From contig NZ_JAAXCV010000033.1 of the NCBI RefSeq assembly GCF_012911895.1, forward strand, positions 1 through 64,000: DNA of 64,000 nucleotides, in the 5' to 3' direction. Below are positions 17,934 to 28,084 of this stretch, piece by piece. Numbering within the stretch: position 1 is the first letter of the stretch; every line of letters begins with the position of its first letter. The notes beneath the pieces are model-generated. The model had not been told where the DNA came from and did no database searches. It worked only from the letters and a program-made list of their open reading frames with translations. Made by a program: the position numbers and the translations under genes. This DNA is from Bacillus sp. RO3. Lineage in GTDB: Bacteria > Bacillota > Bacilli > Bacillales > Bacillaceae_B.

Positions 17934-18524
17934 TCACCCAAATTGCTTTGTCAACGCAATGGCGGCAATCGTAGCACCTGCTGCCTGTGCGTAGCTTCCG
18001 AATGCTGTAATCTGCAGTCCAATATCTTTCTTTTCTTTTAATATATAGACTTCCCCTATCGCTTCAATGGCTGCCCCAAGGGATTGAAGTGTATTACCGG
18101 CTGCCAGCAAATCTGAAAATTCCCTCGTCTCCAACGTCGCCCCATATGCTTCCAGCCCTGCCCCTATGGATTGAACAGTGTCTCCCAATACATCAAGATT
18201 CAATCCCTCCAATTCTCTTCCTGCGAATTGGAGTTCAGCTGCTACCACGTTTGTAGCGTTCCCTGAAGCTTGGATCCAATCACCAATCACTCTTATCGTT
18301 TCTTCAAACGAACCGTCCGACAGCTTTTCCGCTCCTACGCCCTGCAGTGCATTCCCTGTCGCTTCAATACCGTTTCCGATGGAGACCAACCGGAATCCGA
18401 TAGGCTGCTCCTGCTTATTTCGTTCTTCTTGTATGATCACGGTTTCACCGATTGCTGCAATCACCGTTCCGATTACCTGAGTCCAGGCACCAGTAATAAG
18501 GATAAGCCGATCGAACACCTCCAT
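17934..18524 (-). CDS. Repetitive protein (DUF6944-like)
   Basis: A 196-residue protein made of imperfect repeats of about 35 residues with the pattern I-G-x-x-I-x-A-x-G-N (for example IGNGIEATGNALQGVG and IGDWIQASGNATNVVA). The segments are amphipathic or weakly hydrophobic and suggest stacked helical hairpins. I recall such proteins as DUF6944 in Bacillus; no function is known. AAAGGAACGGTGA precedes the ATG. Confidence 0.7.
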   Translation of the reverse strand: MEVFDRLILITGAWTQVIGTVIAAIGETVIIQEERNKQEQPIGFRLVSIGNGIEATGNALQGVGAEKLSDGSFEETIRVIGDWIQASGNATNVVAAELQFAGRELEGLNLDVLGDTVQSIGAGLEAYGATLETREFSDLLAAGNTLQSLGAAIEAIGEVYILKEKKDIGLQITAFGSYAQAAGATIAAIALTKQFG

Positions 18525-18699
18525 TCACCGTTCCTTTCCCATGACATACTTTTAATGTATTCAATAACCTTCAAATGGTATCTTCAGCCTCCTTCCCAAT
18601 ATGAGTAAATATTTCGTAAATACCAATAAATCAGTCTTGTTTATTTCTTCCTGTCGGGCTATGATATTCTAGTTCATTTTGTTTTGTAGGGGGATATAG

Positions 18700-19989
18700 A
18701 TGAGAATTCGGGATTGGGACCGTAATTTAAAGGTCCGGCTGTTTGGGGAAGCAGCGATTAACATTACATTTTGGATGTTCTTTCCGTTTTTGACGATTTA
18801 TTTTACAGAGTCGTTCGGAAAGCAGACAGCTGGATTATTATTGGTTCTCTCTCAGGTGTTTGCCGTACTTGCAAACCTGATGGGGGGATACTGTGCAGAC
18901 CGCTTCGGACGCAAGCGGATGATGGTGATATCTGCATTCGGACAGGGTGTGGCCTTTTTAATCTTTGGACTGGCCAGTTCACCTTGGCTCGATTCAGCCA
19001 TGATCGGCTTTATCTGTTTTAGTTTAGTAGGGGTATTCGGATCGTTTTATTGGCCGGCAAGTCAGGCCATGGTTGCGGACGTAGTAGATGAAAAGGATCG
19101 CAGTCATGTGTTCGCGGTCTTTTATACCTCCATTAATATTGCCGTTGTCGTCGGACCGATCCTGGGCGGGATATTCTATGTACATTACCGGTTTGAGCTT
19201 CTGATTGCCGCTGCGCTGATATGTATACTTTTAGCCCTACTTCTGTATAAAATGACGAGAGAAACTGCACCAATGGATCATAATAAGCTTCTCGTCACTG
19301 AAGGCCAAAAGAAGACCTGGTACACTGTTATGTCAGATCAGCTCAGAGATTATAGTGTTATTTTCAAGGACAAAACGTTTCTATTGTTTATATTGGCTGG
19401 GATTCTCGTCGGTCAAACGTTCATGCAGCTGGACCTGTTGATCCCTGTGTATATAAAAGATGTCATGGACCAGGCGACTTTGTTCCGTTTCGGTGACTGG
19501 TCATTGACCCTCGTAAGTGAACAGGTATTCGGATTGATCCTTTCTGAAAATGGATTCCTGGTGGCACTCCTTACGGTGGTGATCACCCGCTGGATCACGA
19601 AATTCCGAGAGCGGAATGTCTTCATCTTGTCTTCAGTCATTTACTCCGTTTCGATATTCATGTTCGGACAAACGAGTTCGGTCTGGATGTTTGTCTTGGC
19701 AATGGCCGTTTTCACCTTTGCTGAGCTGATGACTGCCGGGATCCAGCAAAGCTTTGTATCGAAGCTTGCACCGGATCATATGCGCGGACAATATTTTGCA
19801 GCAGCCAGCCTCCGGTTCACCATCGCCAGAACGATTGCTCCACTATCCATCACCCTGTCTCTTTATGTGGGATATGATTGGACGTTCATCATCCTTTCGA
19901 TCCTTGCTCTTGTGAGTGCCGGACTTTTCTACATCATGTTCGAGCGCTTTGAAAAAGAGGAATTGGAATGGAAGAAAGCTGTCCACTAA
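18700..19989 (+). CDS. MFS transporter, probable drug efflux
   Basis: A 429-residue carrier with 12 predicted membrane segments. The first cytoplasmic loop has the MFS signature GGYCADRFGRKRMMV. The opening residues WDRNLKVRLFGEAAIN resemble B. subtilis YttB-type transporters. Substrate is unknown. Ribosome site AGGGGG precedes the ATG. Confidence 0.88.
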   Translation: MRIRDWDRNLKVRLFGEAAINITFWMFFPFLTIYFTESFGKQTAGLLLVLSQVFAVLANLMGGYCADRFGRKRMMVISAFGQGVAFLIFGLASSPWLDSAMIGFICFSLVGVFGSFYWPASQAMVADVVDEKDRSHVFAVFYTSINIAVVVGPILGGIFYVHYRFELLIAAALICILLALLLYKMTRETAPMDHNKLLVTEGQKKTWYTVMSDQLRDYSVIFKDKTFLLFILAGILVGQTFMQLDLLIPVYIKDVMDQATLFRFGDWSLTLVSEQVFGLILSENGFLVALLTVVITRWITKFRERNVFILSSVIYSVSIFMFGQTSSVWMFVLAMAVFTFAELMTAGIQQSFVSKLAPDHMRGQYFAAASLRFTIARTIAPLSITLSLYVGYDWTFIILSILALVSAGLFYIMFERFEKEELEWKKAVH

Positions 19990-20025
19990 AAAAGGAATGA
20001 TCCGTTGCGGATCATTCCTTTTTTC
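19988..20025 (+). terminator. Intrinsic terminator of the MFS gene
   Basis: AAAAAAGGAATGATCCG pairs perfectly with CGGATCATTCCTTTTTT around a 3-base loop. Confidence 0.95.
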
Positions 20026-20259
20026 AGATTGAACACTGACGGGTCTCGGGCTTATTCCTTCAGAACCCCCATAGGAAACGTACGATCAACCATCATGGAA
20101 TTTTCAGAAAAGGATGAATCCGAAAAATTCCGTTCACCCCCTTTTTTCATTAAAAGTGAGATGTTACAATGTACAACCGTAAGCAATCTTAACGTAGCTC
20201 ATCATGAGTTAGTCGGAGATTCCACATCATTATACGCTCAGAAAGGAAGTTGATTTCAG

Positions 20260-20388
20260 ATGCATATCGGAAGCAAAGGCTGGTACGTAGAAGAATTAAA
20301 AAAAGCAGGTGTTCATAAATATGAAGAACGCTATGTTGAATCCTACAAAAAACACGTTCTAGCAAACTTACTTGAACGTACAAAATAA
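20260..20388 (+). CDS. DUF2639 small protein (YflJ-like)
   Basis: A 42-residue protein beginning MHIGSKGWYVEELKKAGVH and ending LLERTK. This matches the DUF2639 family, of which B. subtilis YflJ is a member. It is hydrophilic with a conserved GSKGW start. AAAGGAAG lies upstream of the ATG and a terminator follows. Function is unknown. Confidence 0.85.
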   Translation: MHIGSKGWYVEELKKAGVHKYEERYVESYKKHVLANLLERTK

Positions 20389-20395
20389 AATGAGA

Positions 20396-20457
20396 GAGGG
20401 ACGGACCTCGATTCCTATGACCTGATCATAGGAATGAAGGTCCGTCCCTCCTTTTTA
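20396..20457. terminator. Long hairpin terminator carrying the GGGACGGACCT motif
   Basis: GAGGGACGGACCT (20396-20408) and AGGTCCGTCCCTC (20438-20450) form the base of the stem. An inner TTCCTATGA/TCATAGGAA pair extends it, and a T run follows. It separates convergent genes. Confidence 0.9.
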
Positions 20458-22269
20458 TTTGAGCAGCTTCGATGAATAGATCGGGTTCAGGGAGTATTTT
20501 TTGGTGCGGTTTAGTTTGTATGGTTTGTTTTTTAGCAGGTATGCTCTGTATTTCTGGTTCCAGCTCTTCAGTGACCAGTAGATGAGGGCGGCGGTAACGA
20601 TGAGCAGTCCTCCAGAAGCTTGCCAGAAGTAGGGTGAAATGACACTGGTTTCATATGCTAAACCAATCGGTGAAAATAGGATATATGTCTGTACGACGGA
20701 CGCCATCAGTACAATGGATAGGGGAATGCTGTATTTCCACGGCATCATGTCCACCTTTGGATTGTATCGATATTCATAGGGCTTCTTCAATGGCTTCCAC
20801 ATGCCGATCAAGACCATGAGGACAACCTCTGAAACAAACAGGATTCCGTACACATGAATGAAATTGATGCTTATGGAATAACCAAATAAATGACCTGTTC
20901 CCCACACAAGCATATAGTACGTGAACACATGAAGGATGATGACCGTTTTTGCCGCCAGTGCCGGGATACGTTTTGAGAATACCCCGACTAACAGGATGAC
21001 GATAATCGGGATGTTAAAGAATCCCGTGAACTTCCGGATAAGATCCCATAAACCATCTGTGGCATTTATCAACAAGGGTGATACACACATGGATACAACA
21101 GCTAGAGCTGCTCCAAACCATTTACTGATGGTGATTAATTTCTGATCACTCACATCCGGATTGAACTGAGGTTTGTAAATATCCAGTGCGAATAAAGTCG
21201 CTGCACTATTTAACAGGGAATTAAAAGAGCTCAAGACGGCCCCAAGCAGTACAGCCAGGAAGAAACCCGTCAAATATGACGGCAGAACGGCGTTAATCAA
21301 TGCCGGATAAGCTAAATCCACGCTTTTCAATGATTCTCCATAAAGATGGAAGGCAATGACACCAGGCAGCATCATCATGAAAGGAACCAGCAATTTGTAG
21401 AAACCTGAAATGATGACCCCCTTCTGGCCTTCTGCAAGGTTCTTAGCCCCAAGAGTACGTTGGATCACATATTGATTCGATGCCCAATAGAACAAGTTGG
21501 CAAAGATCATCCCGGTAAAGATCGTTGAAAATGGGACAGAATCCGAGGGTGACCCTATGGAATTCAGTTTGTCAGGATGATTGGTGGCGATTTCTTTAAC
21601 ACCTGATAAAAAGCTTCCTTCTCCCAGAGCATAAAAACCTAAGATAGGAACCAGAATCCCAATGATCAAGAGCCCTATCCCGTTTAACGTATCGGAAATC
21701 GCAACAGCTTTCAGTCCTCCGAAGATGGCATATATACTGCCGATGATACCGATCACCCAGACGATCACCCAGATCGATTGAGTATAGGATATTCCCATGA
21801 GCTGTGGGACATCAAATAATTTCAATACGGCAAGTGCACCGGAATAGAGCATAGAGGGAATGGTAACGAAAACATACCCCAGCATGAAAAGGATGGTCGT
21901 ATATTGACGGACCCCTTTATCATAGCGCTGATTCAAAAACTCAGGCAGCGTCGTGAAGCTTCTTCCTAAATACTTTGGAAGCAAATATAAGGCCATGACG
22001 ATGATGGCAATGGCAGCGGTCACTTCCCATGCCATATTTGTAAGGTTTGCACGGAATGCTTGTCCGTTTAAGCCTACCAGCTGCTCAGCCGACAAATTCG
22101 TCAATAATAAGGAACCCGCTATAAACGTACCCGTCAATCCCCTTCCAGCTAAAAAATAACCAGTCGAATCATTCAACGATCCTTTTGTTTTTATGTATGA
22201 AATCCAGGCGACCAGTCCCATAAAAAACACACAGGATAGAATGGTAAAAAGCAAACTATTTTCGAACAT
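20455..22269 (-). CDS. Sodium:solute symporter (SSS family)
   Basis: A 604-residue carrier with about 14 membrane segments. LLLTNLSAEQLVGLNGQAFR near residue 57 and the later GALLSSFNSLLNSAATLF-like region are typical of SSS sugar or inositol transporters (SglT/YidK branch). The substrate cannot be assigned because no catabolic genes are adjacent. It is divergent from the nupG riboswitch region. Confidence 0.88.
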   Translation of the reverse strand: MFENSLLFTILSCVFFMGLVAWISYIKTKGSLNDSTGYFLAGRGLTGTFIAGSLLLTNLSAEQLVGLNGQAFRANLTNMAWEVTAAIAIIVMALYLLPKYLGRSFTTLPEFLNQRYDKGVRQYTTILFMLGYVFVTIPSMLYSGALAVLKLFDVPQLMGISYTQSIWVIVWVIGIIGSIYAIFGGLKAVAISDTLNGIGLLIIGILVPILGFYALGEGSFLSGVKEIATNHPDKLNSIGSPSDSVPFSTIFTGMIFANLFYWASNQYVIQRTLGAKNLAEGQKGVIISGFYKLLVPFMMMLPGVIAFHLYGESLKSVDLAYPALINAVLPSYLTGFFLAVLLGAVLSSFNSLLNSAATLFALDIYKPQFNPDVSDQKLITISKWFGAALAVVSMCVSPLLINATDGLWDLIRKFTGFFNIPIIVILLVGVFSKRIPALAAKTVIILHVFTYYMLVWGTGHLFGYSISINFIHVYGILFVSEVVLMVLIGMWKPLKKPYEYRYNPKVDMMPWKYSIPLSIVLMASVVQTYILFSPIGLAYETSVISPYFWQASGGLLIVTAALIYWSLKSWNQKYRAYLLKNKPYKLNRTKKYSLNPIYSSKLLK

Positions 22270-22417
22270 ATAGCCTTCTTCCCTTCATCATTATTACTGT
22301 TTGTATGAGAGAATTTCCCCTAAAAATTATATTACTAAACTATTTTTCTAGGATTTTGTTAAAAATAGTAAGAATGAATCACCACGTATTTCCATCCCGT
22401 TCTTTTTCAAAAAACGA

Positions 22418-22447
22418 TTGTGATAGGTTTTAAACGTATGGTAAAGT
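22418..22447 (+). promoter_or_regulatory. Probable promoter of the nupG leader
   Basis: TTGTGA and TAAAGT at about 18-bp spacing lie 30-60 bases before the aptamer. Confidence 0.4.
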
Positions 22448-22477
22448 AGAGAACATATTTTAAAAACTTCATACGAG

Positions 22478-22550
22478 TTCCTTATATATCTATGGTGATA
22501 TGGACCATAAGTCTCTACCTGGCAGCCGTAAAGTGCCGGACTATAAGGAA
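22478..22550 (+). promoter_or_regulatory. Guanine (purine) riboswitch aptamer
   Basis: P1 arms TTCCTTATA and TATAAGGAA enclose a P2/P3 core with TATCTATGGTGATATGGACC, GTCTCTACCTGG and GCCGTAAAGTGCCGGACTAT. The core aligns by eye with the xpt aptamer. The specificity base in J3/1 (GGACTAT) is C, as in guanine/hypoxanthine aptamers; adenine aptamers have T. It lies 160 bp upstream of nupG, as in B. subtilis yxjA/nupG. Confidence 0.93.
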
Positions 22551-22637
22551 AGTCTTTTCTATATTCCATTTTCATAGGTGTATGGAGACTTTCCCTATTA
22601 ATTAGAGACAGTCTTCCTGCACTTTTTTTATTTTTAA
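22547..22637 (+). terminator. Expression platform of the guanine riboswitch
   Basis: GGAAAGTCT (22547-22555), which overlaps the 3' strand of P1, can pair with AGACTTTCC (22586-22594) as an antiterminator. Alternatively GGAGACT (22584-22590) pairs with AGTCTTCC (22610-22617) before a T-rich tract, forming a terminator. Guanine binding would therefore stop transcription. Confidence 0.8.
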
Positions 22638-22709
22638 AACTAGAGGTCTGACATCATACGACGTTAATCCTGGAATTCGGTGAAGAATCCATTTTGGAGG
22701 ATTGGTATT

Positions 22710-23903
22710 GTGAGTTTAGTATATGGCGTTTTATCATTACTTGGAGTTCTGTTCTTGGCATGGCTGCTGAGCAGCAACCGATCGGCCATCCAATGGCGTA
22801 CGATCATCATCGGGATCTGTCTTGAGTTTCTCCTTGTCTTGTTTGTGTTAAAAGTCCCTTTCGGACAAACCATGTTGAAAAAAGCGGCTTTAGGAGTACA
22901 GAAGGTCATTGATTACAGCAACGAAGGGATTATGTTCGTATTCGGCGGATTCTTCGAGAAAGGAACGAACATCTCCTTCGTATTCGCCATCAATGTACTA
23001 GGAGCCATCATCTTTATTTCTGCGCTCATTTCAGCACTTTATTACCTGCGCATCATCCCGATTTTCGTAAAGTATATTGGGATCGGTTTAGGGAAAATCC
23101 TTGGTACGACCAAAGTCGAGTCCTTTAATGCGATCGGGAATTCCTTTCTTGGGTTGGCAGAGTCTCCTCTGTTGATAAAGCCTTATTTGGCGAATCTGAC
23201 CCGTTCTGAGCTTTTTGCCGTCATGGTCGGTGGAACCGCATCAGCAAGCGGAGCGATTTTAATCGGATATTCTTTAATGGGCATCGACATGAAATTCCTG
23301 CTCCTCTCTGTTTTCAGTGTTCCCATCGTCTCTCTTGTCATGGCCAAAATCATGGAACCTGAAACGGAGGAATCAAAGACCGACGGGGATATATCGTTGG
23401 GGAAGACCACTCATACGAATGTATTCGAAGCGATATCCGAAGGGGCTTTGAGCGGTACGCAGCTTGCCATCAACATCGGTGGACTACTGATTGCGTTCAT
23501 CGGAATCCTCGCTCTGGTCAACGGCTTATTGGGGACGGTGGACATGAGTCTTTCTACTGTCTTCGGGTACCTGTTCTATCCACTGGCATTATTGGTCGGC
23601 ATTCCAATGGATGAAGCGTTCCGCGCAGCTTCCATCATCGGAACGAAGCTGTCGGTAAATGAGTTCGTCGCATATAAGGAGCTCTCAGGAATGATGAACG
23701 AACTTTCTCCAAAGACGGTTGCAATTCTTTCCGTGGCACTTTGTAACTTCGCCAACCTGTCTTCCATCGGCCAATTGATTGTAGGATTGGGTTCCTTGGA
23801 GCCGACACAGCGTCCCATGGTGTCAAAGTTAAGCTTAAAAGCCATTATAGCGGGTACACTGGCAAGCTTCATCACAGCCATTATCATTAGTATATTTCTA
23901 TAG
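22710..23903 (+). CDS. nupG: Purine nucleoside transporter NupG (CNT family)
   Basis: A 397-residue concentrative nucleoside transporter, the same length as B. subtilis NupG (YxjA). About ten membrane segments are visible, with the family sequences NEGIMFVFGGFF, GNSFLGLAESPLLIKPY and GGTASASGAILIGYS. The start is a GTG at 22710 with GGAGG nine bases upstream; the frame extends to a GTG at 22680 that precedes that site. Expression is under the upstream guanine riboswitch, so uptake would be shut off when purines are plentiful. Confidence 0.93.
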   Translation: MSLVYGVLSLLGVLFLAWLLSSNRSAIQWRTIIIGICLEFLLVLFVLKVPFGQTMLKKAALGVQKVIDYSNEGIMFVFGGFFEKGTNISFVFAINVLGAIIFISALISALYYLRIIPIFVKYIGIGLGKILGTTKVESFNAIGNSFLGLAESPLLIKPYLANLTRSELFAVMVGGTASASGAILIGYSLMGIDMKFLLLSVFSVPIVSLVMAKIMEPETEESKTDGDISLGKTTHTNVFEAISEGALSGTQLAINIGGLLIAFIGILALVNGLLGTVDMSLSTVFGYLFYPLALLVGIPMDEAFRAASIIGTKLSVNEFVAYKELSGMMNELSPKTVAILSVALCNFANLSSIGQLIVGLGSLEPTQRPMVSKLSLKAIIAGTLASFITAIIISIFL

Positions 23904-23994
23904 TTTTTCTTACTTTTATGTTTCTTCCGGTACCCTTTAGTGAATAGTATATGGTAGCAATCTTTTTTCACATTGATAACGGAAGGTGAATCCA

Positions 23995-24498
23995 TTGAGA
24001 GAAAAAAAGCTAATGAAAGAAACGAAAACGAGTAAAACGACTCATGTCCTTCCACCTGACACGAACCATCACGGCACTCTGTTCGGTGGAAAGCTGATGG
24101 CGTATATAGATGACGTGGCTTCCATTGCCGCCACACGTCATGCCCGCAAGCCCGTCGTAACGGCATCAACTGATTCTGTCGACTTTCTCCAGCCGATTAA
24201 AGTCGGTGACGCTGTGACGTTGGAGGCGATGGTGACCTATACCGGCACAAGCTCCATGGAGATCTGCGTAAAAGTGACTTCAGAAGTGCTTCTGACAGGT
24301 GAAACCAATGTCGCCGCCATATCCTTCCTGACCTTTGTGGCTTTAGAAGGCAACAAACCAGCCGTCATACCGGAAGTGGTTCCCGAAACGGAAGAAGAGA
24401 AATGGCTAAATGAAACAGCCAAGAACCGTGCAGAGCATCGGAAAGCACGCAAAAAACACAGCCAGGAACTTGCTGAATTTTTCGGTAAGGCATATTGA
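23995..24498 (+). CDS. Acyl-CoA thioesterase, hotdog fold (YkhA-like)
   Basis: A 167-residue hotdog thioesterase. PPDTNHHGTLFGGKLMAYID holds the conserved Asn and the Gly-rich helix region of the YciA/YkhA group, and the catalytic Asp lies in the following helix. A charged C-terminal tail is present. The TTG at 23995 has AAGGTG six bases upstream. Such enzymes hydrolyse medium- or long-chain acyl-CoA. Confidence 0.85.
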   Translation: MREKKLMKETKTSKTTHVLPPDTNHHGTLFGGKLMAYIDDVASIAATRHARKPVVTASTDSVDFLQPIKVGDAVTLEAMVTYTGTSSMEICVKVTSEVLLTGETNVAAISFLTFVALEGNKPAVIPEVVPETEEEKWLNETAKNRAEHRKARKKHSQELAEFFGKAY

Positions 24499-24505
24499 TG
24501 AATGG

Positions 24506-24536
24506 GAGATGCTTGATGAGAGCATCTCTTTTTTTG
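24506..24536 (+). terminator. Intrinsic terminator of the thioesterase gene
   Basis: GAGATGCT and AGCATCTC form the stem, followed by seven T. The rest of 24537-24898 shows no gene; a single degraded GGTCTGTCCCTC motif lies at 24826-24837. Confidence 0.9.
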
Positions 24537-24898
24537 GGAAAAGTCCTGTGTCACCGTAATTTTGAGGTCTATTCTTCTGCCTCTTCTTATTAGTTTTCAA
24601 TTTCCTTGTGGTCTCCCCGCAAATGAGCCGTTTCCTGATATCTTGCATAGAATCCCTAAAATGCTTCTTATTCCCCCTTCTACATCCACTCACTGCCCCT
24701 TTTCAGATCAATTCATTGCGACTCCCCTGCAGATAATAGGGAATAACCTTTATCTTTGCCGACACTCCGTACATAAACTTCAGTCACCCCTACAACACTT
24801 TTTTCCAACCCTCCCCTTCAAAATAGGTCTGTCCCTCCGATAATAGAGAGGTACGGACATGTAAGATGTCTCAACAATGATTAGTTGGAGGTAACGGT

Positions 24899-25876
24899 TT
24901 GAAGAAGATAGTCAACTTGTTTCTTCTTGTCATGCTTGTTGCAGCAGGGTGTTCTTCACCCATGACGGAAGAAAACAGCAAAGAAAAGCAGCAGAGCATT
25001 GGGATCCTCCTCTCCGATACAGGGCTTGGGGATGGTTCATTTAACGATTCGGCCTTTAGAGGATTGGAACGGGCAAGAGAAGAATTAGGTATTTTATTTG
25101 ATTATAGAGAAGCACCGGATGGGAACTTTGAAGGAGCACTGCAGGAACTTGTCGATCAAAAGCATGATCTTGTGATCGGGCTTGGATTCTCGATTCAAGA
25201 TGCGATTGAAAAGATTGCAAAAGAAAATCCCGACCAGACGTTTCTCTTGATTGACGGGTATTCAGAAGTGGACAATATCACATCGATTACATTTAAAGAA
25301 CATGAAGGCAGTTTCCTTCTCGGCATGGTAGCCGCCATGAAATCAAAAAGCAACACGATCGGATTCATCAGTGGTGCAGATGTACCCGTCATTCAACGGT
25401 TTGAAAAAGGCTTTGAACAAGGTGCCCAGTATATCAACCCTTCCATCAACATACTGAAAGACAATGCCGACAACTTTGGGGACGCAAATCTTGGAGGCCA
25501 AATAGCACAGAAACAAATGGAGCAAGGTGCTGACTTCATCTATCCAGCTGCCGGCTTTACCGGGGTCGGGGCGATTCAGGCTGCAGAAAAGGCAGGCATT
25601 TTATCCGGAGGGGTCGATTCGGATCAGTATTTCATTGCCGAAAAATCAGTCATTACGTCTATGGTGAAAAAAGTCGATAACGCGGTATTCAATGTGACAA
25701 AAGAACTTATCACCCATTCCAAAATCGATCAGCAATCGTATGAACTGGGTCTTAAAGAGGACGGAGTGGGATTGGCCCCCATTCGTATCGCTCCCCTGTC
25801 CCCTGAAGAATCAAAGCAGATAGAAGATGCGAAAAACAAGATCATCTCGGGAGACATCACGGTTAAATGGCAATAA
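24899..25876 (+). CDS. BMP/PnrA-family substrate-binding lipoprotein
   Basis: A 325-residue lipoprotein. A signal peptide with lipobox VAAGCS puts the lipidated Cys at residue 18. The mature part is a BMP-type periplasmic-binding fold, with [19 protein letters not shown] and later [20 protein letters not shown]. Family members bind purine nucleosides or related ligands. No ABC ATPase or permease is nearby; instead the next gene, 22 bp downstream, is a chemoreceptor. It may therefore act as a ligand adaptor. The TTG start has GGAGGT six bases upstream. Confidence 0.88.
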   Translation: MKKIVNLFLLVMLVAAGCSSPMTEENSKEKQQSIGILLSDTGLGDGSFNDSAFRGLERAREELGILFDYREAPDGNFEGALQELVDQKHDLVIGLGFSIQDAIEKIAKENPDQTFLLIDGYSEVDNITSITFKEHEGSFLLGMVAAMKSKSNTIGFISGADVPVIQRFEKGFEQGAQYINPSINILKDNADNFGDANLGGQIAQKQMEQGADFIYPAAGFTGVGAIQAAEKAGILSGGVDSDQYFIAEKSVITSMVKKVDNAVFNVTKELITHSKIDQQSYELGLKEDGVGLAPIRIAPLSPEESKQIEDAKNKIISGDITVKWQ

Positions 25877-25898
25877 ATCTCATCTAAGGAGTATTCTC

Positions 25899-27560
25899 AT
25901 GGCATTAAAAAAACGTTTACTGATTTTAGGGCTGATCCCCCTTATCCTTTCGACGATCATCATCGGATACATCGTGTACCAGCTGATTTCCCTGCAAAGT
26001 TCTGCAAAGGAAGATGTACAAGTGCTTTTGGAAACAGAAAAGCTGCGTGGAGATCTAATTGTGACCAAGCAGGCACTATCCAATTACTCTGTTAATTCAA
26101 CAGAAGAAAACAAGCAGATGGTAGTAGGCATGTTAGAAAAAACCTCCACCCAGCTGACGAATGTAAAAAAAATCATTCCAGTAAAAAATCAGCAAGAGAC
26201 ACTCGCTTCCATCGAGTCTAAATTCACCGATTTAAAGTCGGCTTCGGATCAGGCTCTCACCGAAATGGACAAAGCGGAAATCAAGCGTCAATCCATCCGG
26301 ATCTCAGGTGTACTGAACGATATGCATCTTTTAACGAAACAAACAAATGATTGGCACGAAAACCTTTTGAAAGAAAACGAGCGTCAGATTGAATTCATCG
26401 TATGGGCGGCCATCATAGGATTCATGGTCACCATTCTTCTCTCACTGGGAGCATCCACGATACTGTCAAGAAGAATTGTAAAGCCCTTGAATGTTATGGT
26501 GGGTAACGCTGAAAGGATCGCAGATGGGGACTTGACGATTTCCATCGATTCCATAAAAGAGAAAAACAGTCAATTTGAAGTGGATAAGCTTCAAACGGCA
26601 TTTCACCATATGGTCCTGAACCTTCGCAATACGGTTCAATCGGTCCATGATATTGGATCGAATGTAGAGAGATTCACCCATGATGTACGTTCACAAATGA
26701 CGAGCCTGGCAGAAAGCAGCAACCAGGTGGCGATCTCCACAGAAGAGCTCGCCAAGGGGAGTCAATCCATCTCTGAGGATATTCAATCCACCGCTGCCCT
26801 CATGTCCGTAATGGGGGATGACTTCGCCATGAATGTCCGACAAAGCGGGGAATCTTCGGCCAGTAGTAAGGTTGCATTAGAATCGGTGGAGCATGGGCGA
26901 TCTTCCTTGAATAAACAGCAGCAATTCGCTGAAATGATTGCCGACTCGTCCTCCTCCATCATGGATTCCGTCCAATCCTTTGCAAGCTACACCGGGGAAA
27001 TTGAACATGCTGCTCAAGCAGTCAGGGAAATCGCAGAACAAACCAATCTCCTCGCACTGAACGCAGCCATCGAGGCGGCCAGAGCCGGGGACGCCGGAAA
27101 AGGATTCGCCGTCGTGGCACAGGAAGTAAGGAAGCTCGCAGAAGACTCTTCCGTTGCAACAGAGAGAATAGGCAATATGGTTGGCAATATCAAAAACGGC
27201 ATCCACTCCATCATGGACGCTTCCCAAAAAGGAAAAAGCCTATCCACCCAGCAAGTGGAATCCATGAGTATGACGGAGCAGGCGTTCAAAGAAATTTCAG
27301 GGAATGTCTCCACCATTTATGAAAACTTAGTACAGTTGGAAAATGGAATGAATACCTCCAATGAACGGACCAATCAGGTCATCGCCGCCATTGAAAACAT
27401 CTCGGCCATCACAGAAGAAACCGCTGCCGGCACGGAGGAAATCTCATCCTCTACCGAAGAACAGCTTCGTTACTTTGAACAAATGAATGAGCAGGTTGGG
27501 AAATTAAATAAAATGACAGTAGAAATGAAAAAAGAATTGGAGCGGTTCACGCTTATGTAA
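25899..27560 (+). CDS. Methyl-accepting chemotaxis protein (four-helix-bundle type)
   Basis: A 553-residue chemoreceptor. One membrane segment (8-31), an extracellular helical domain (about 32-165) without Cys, a second membrane segment (167-191), HAMP, then a long signalling coiled coil. The hairpin tip reads [20 protein letters not shown]. The ATG at 25899 has TAAGGAG; the frame upstream overlaps the BMP gene without support. Cotranscription with the BMP lipoprotein suggests that the receptor reads the ligand-loaded lipoprotein through its helical domain, which is inference. Confidence 0.9.
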   Translation: MALKKRLLILGLIPLILSTIIIGYIVYQLISLQSSAKEDVQVLLETEKLRGDLIVTKQALSNYSVNSTEENKQMVVGMLEKTSTQLTNVKKIIPVKNQQETLASIESKFTDLKSASDQALTEMDKAEIKRQSIRISGVLNDMHLLTKQTNDWHENLLKENERQIEFIVWAAIIGFMVTILLSLGASTILSRRIVKPLNVMVGNAERIADGDLTISIDSIKEKNSQFEVDKLQTAFHHMVLNLRNTVQSVHDIGSNVERFTHDVRSQMTSLAESSNQVAISTEELAKGSQSISEDIQSTAALMSVMGDDFAMNVRQSGESSASSKVALESVEHGRSSLNKQQQFAEMIADSSSSIMDSVQSFASYTGEIEHAAQAVREIAEQTNLLALNAAIEAARAGDAGKGFAVVAQEVRKLAEDSSVATERIGNMVGNIKNGIHSIMDASQKGKSLSTQQVESMSMTEQAFKEISGNVSTIYENLVQLENGMNTSNERTNQVIAAIENISAITEETAAGTEEISSSTEEQLRYFEQMNEQVGKLNKMTVEMKKELERFTLM

Positions 27561-27563
27561 TGG

Positions 27564-27594
27564 AAAATGCCTTTTACGGGGCATTTTTCTTTTG
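27564..27594 (+). terminator. Intrinsic terminator of the BMP-chemoreceptor operon
   Basis: AAAATGCC and GGGCATTTTT form the stem with a T-rich end. Confidence 0.9.
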
Positions 27595-27597
27595 GAA

Positions 27598-28084
27598 TAA
27601 GACACTGCGAATAGAGCGTTCGCTGATAAATCCAGGATTCTTTCATGAACTTAGAATATCCCTGTACATAAATAGATTGAGCCTCTCTTTCAATCTCTCT
27701 AAAGAACGAAACGTCCTTCCAACTTCTGTGAACATATGCCCTGCCATTGGCTAGAATCTATAACGATCACTTTTTAGTCTTATCCCAACCATTCCTTCTC
27801 ATCACATGTGACTCCTTTTACCTGCTCCAAACCTCCCCACCTATATTACAAAACGTTTAAATTTTTTTAACGGACTAAAACCCTAGGTCCGTCCCTCTAT
27901 ACGTTTACGGGTATATAAAAACTCTCTGTCAAAGGTTTTGTATTTTCCGTTAACGCTTCCACTTCTGTCACACTTTGTAATATTTTGTCGGTGGTAAATA
28001 TCTCCACCTTCATAACCCACAAAAATCTCCTATACTGTATAGAAGGTTATACTGTCTAGAATTCTTATAGTTGGAGGAATATCG
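27598..28084. other. Gene-poor region before mreBH
   Basis: No convincing gene is seen. A single AGGTCCGTCCCTC motif lies at 27885-27897. TATACT-like -10 sequences occur in the last 60 bases, near CTATACTGTATAG, and a short dyad GGTGG/CCACC lies at about 27990-28010. AGTTGGAGG at 28070 is the mreBH ribosome site. The mreBH promoter class cannot be fixed by eye. Confidence 0.5.

Noticed and set aside
22348..22575. 75-codon reading frame on the minus strand
   Set aside because: It runs antisense through the guanine riboswitch and has no ribosome site.
24562..24843. 93-codon reading frame on the plus strand
   Set aside because: It has no ribosome site, is Pro/Leu/His-rich like random AT/C-rich sequence and lies in a region with repeat remnants.
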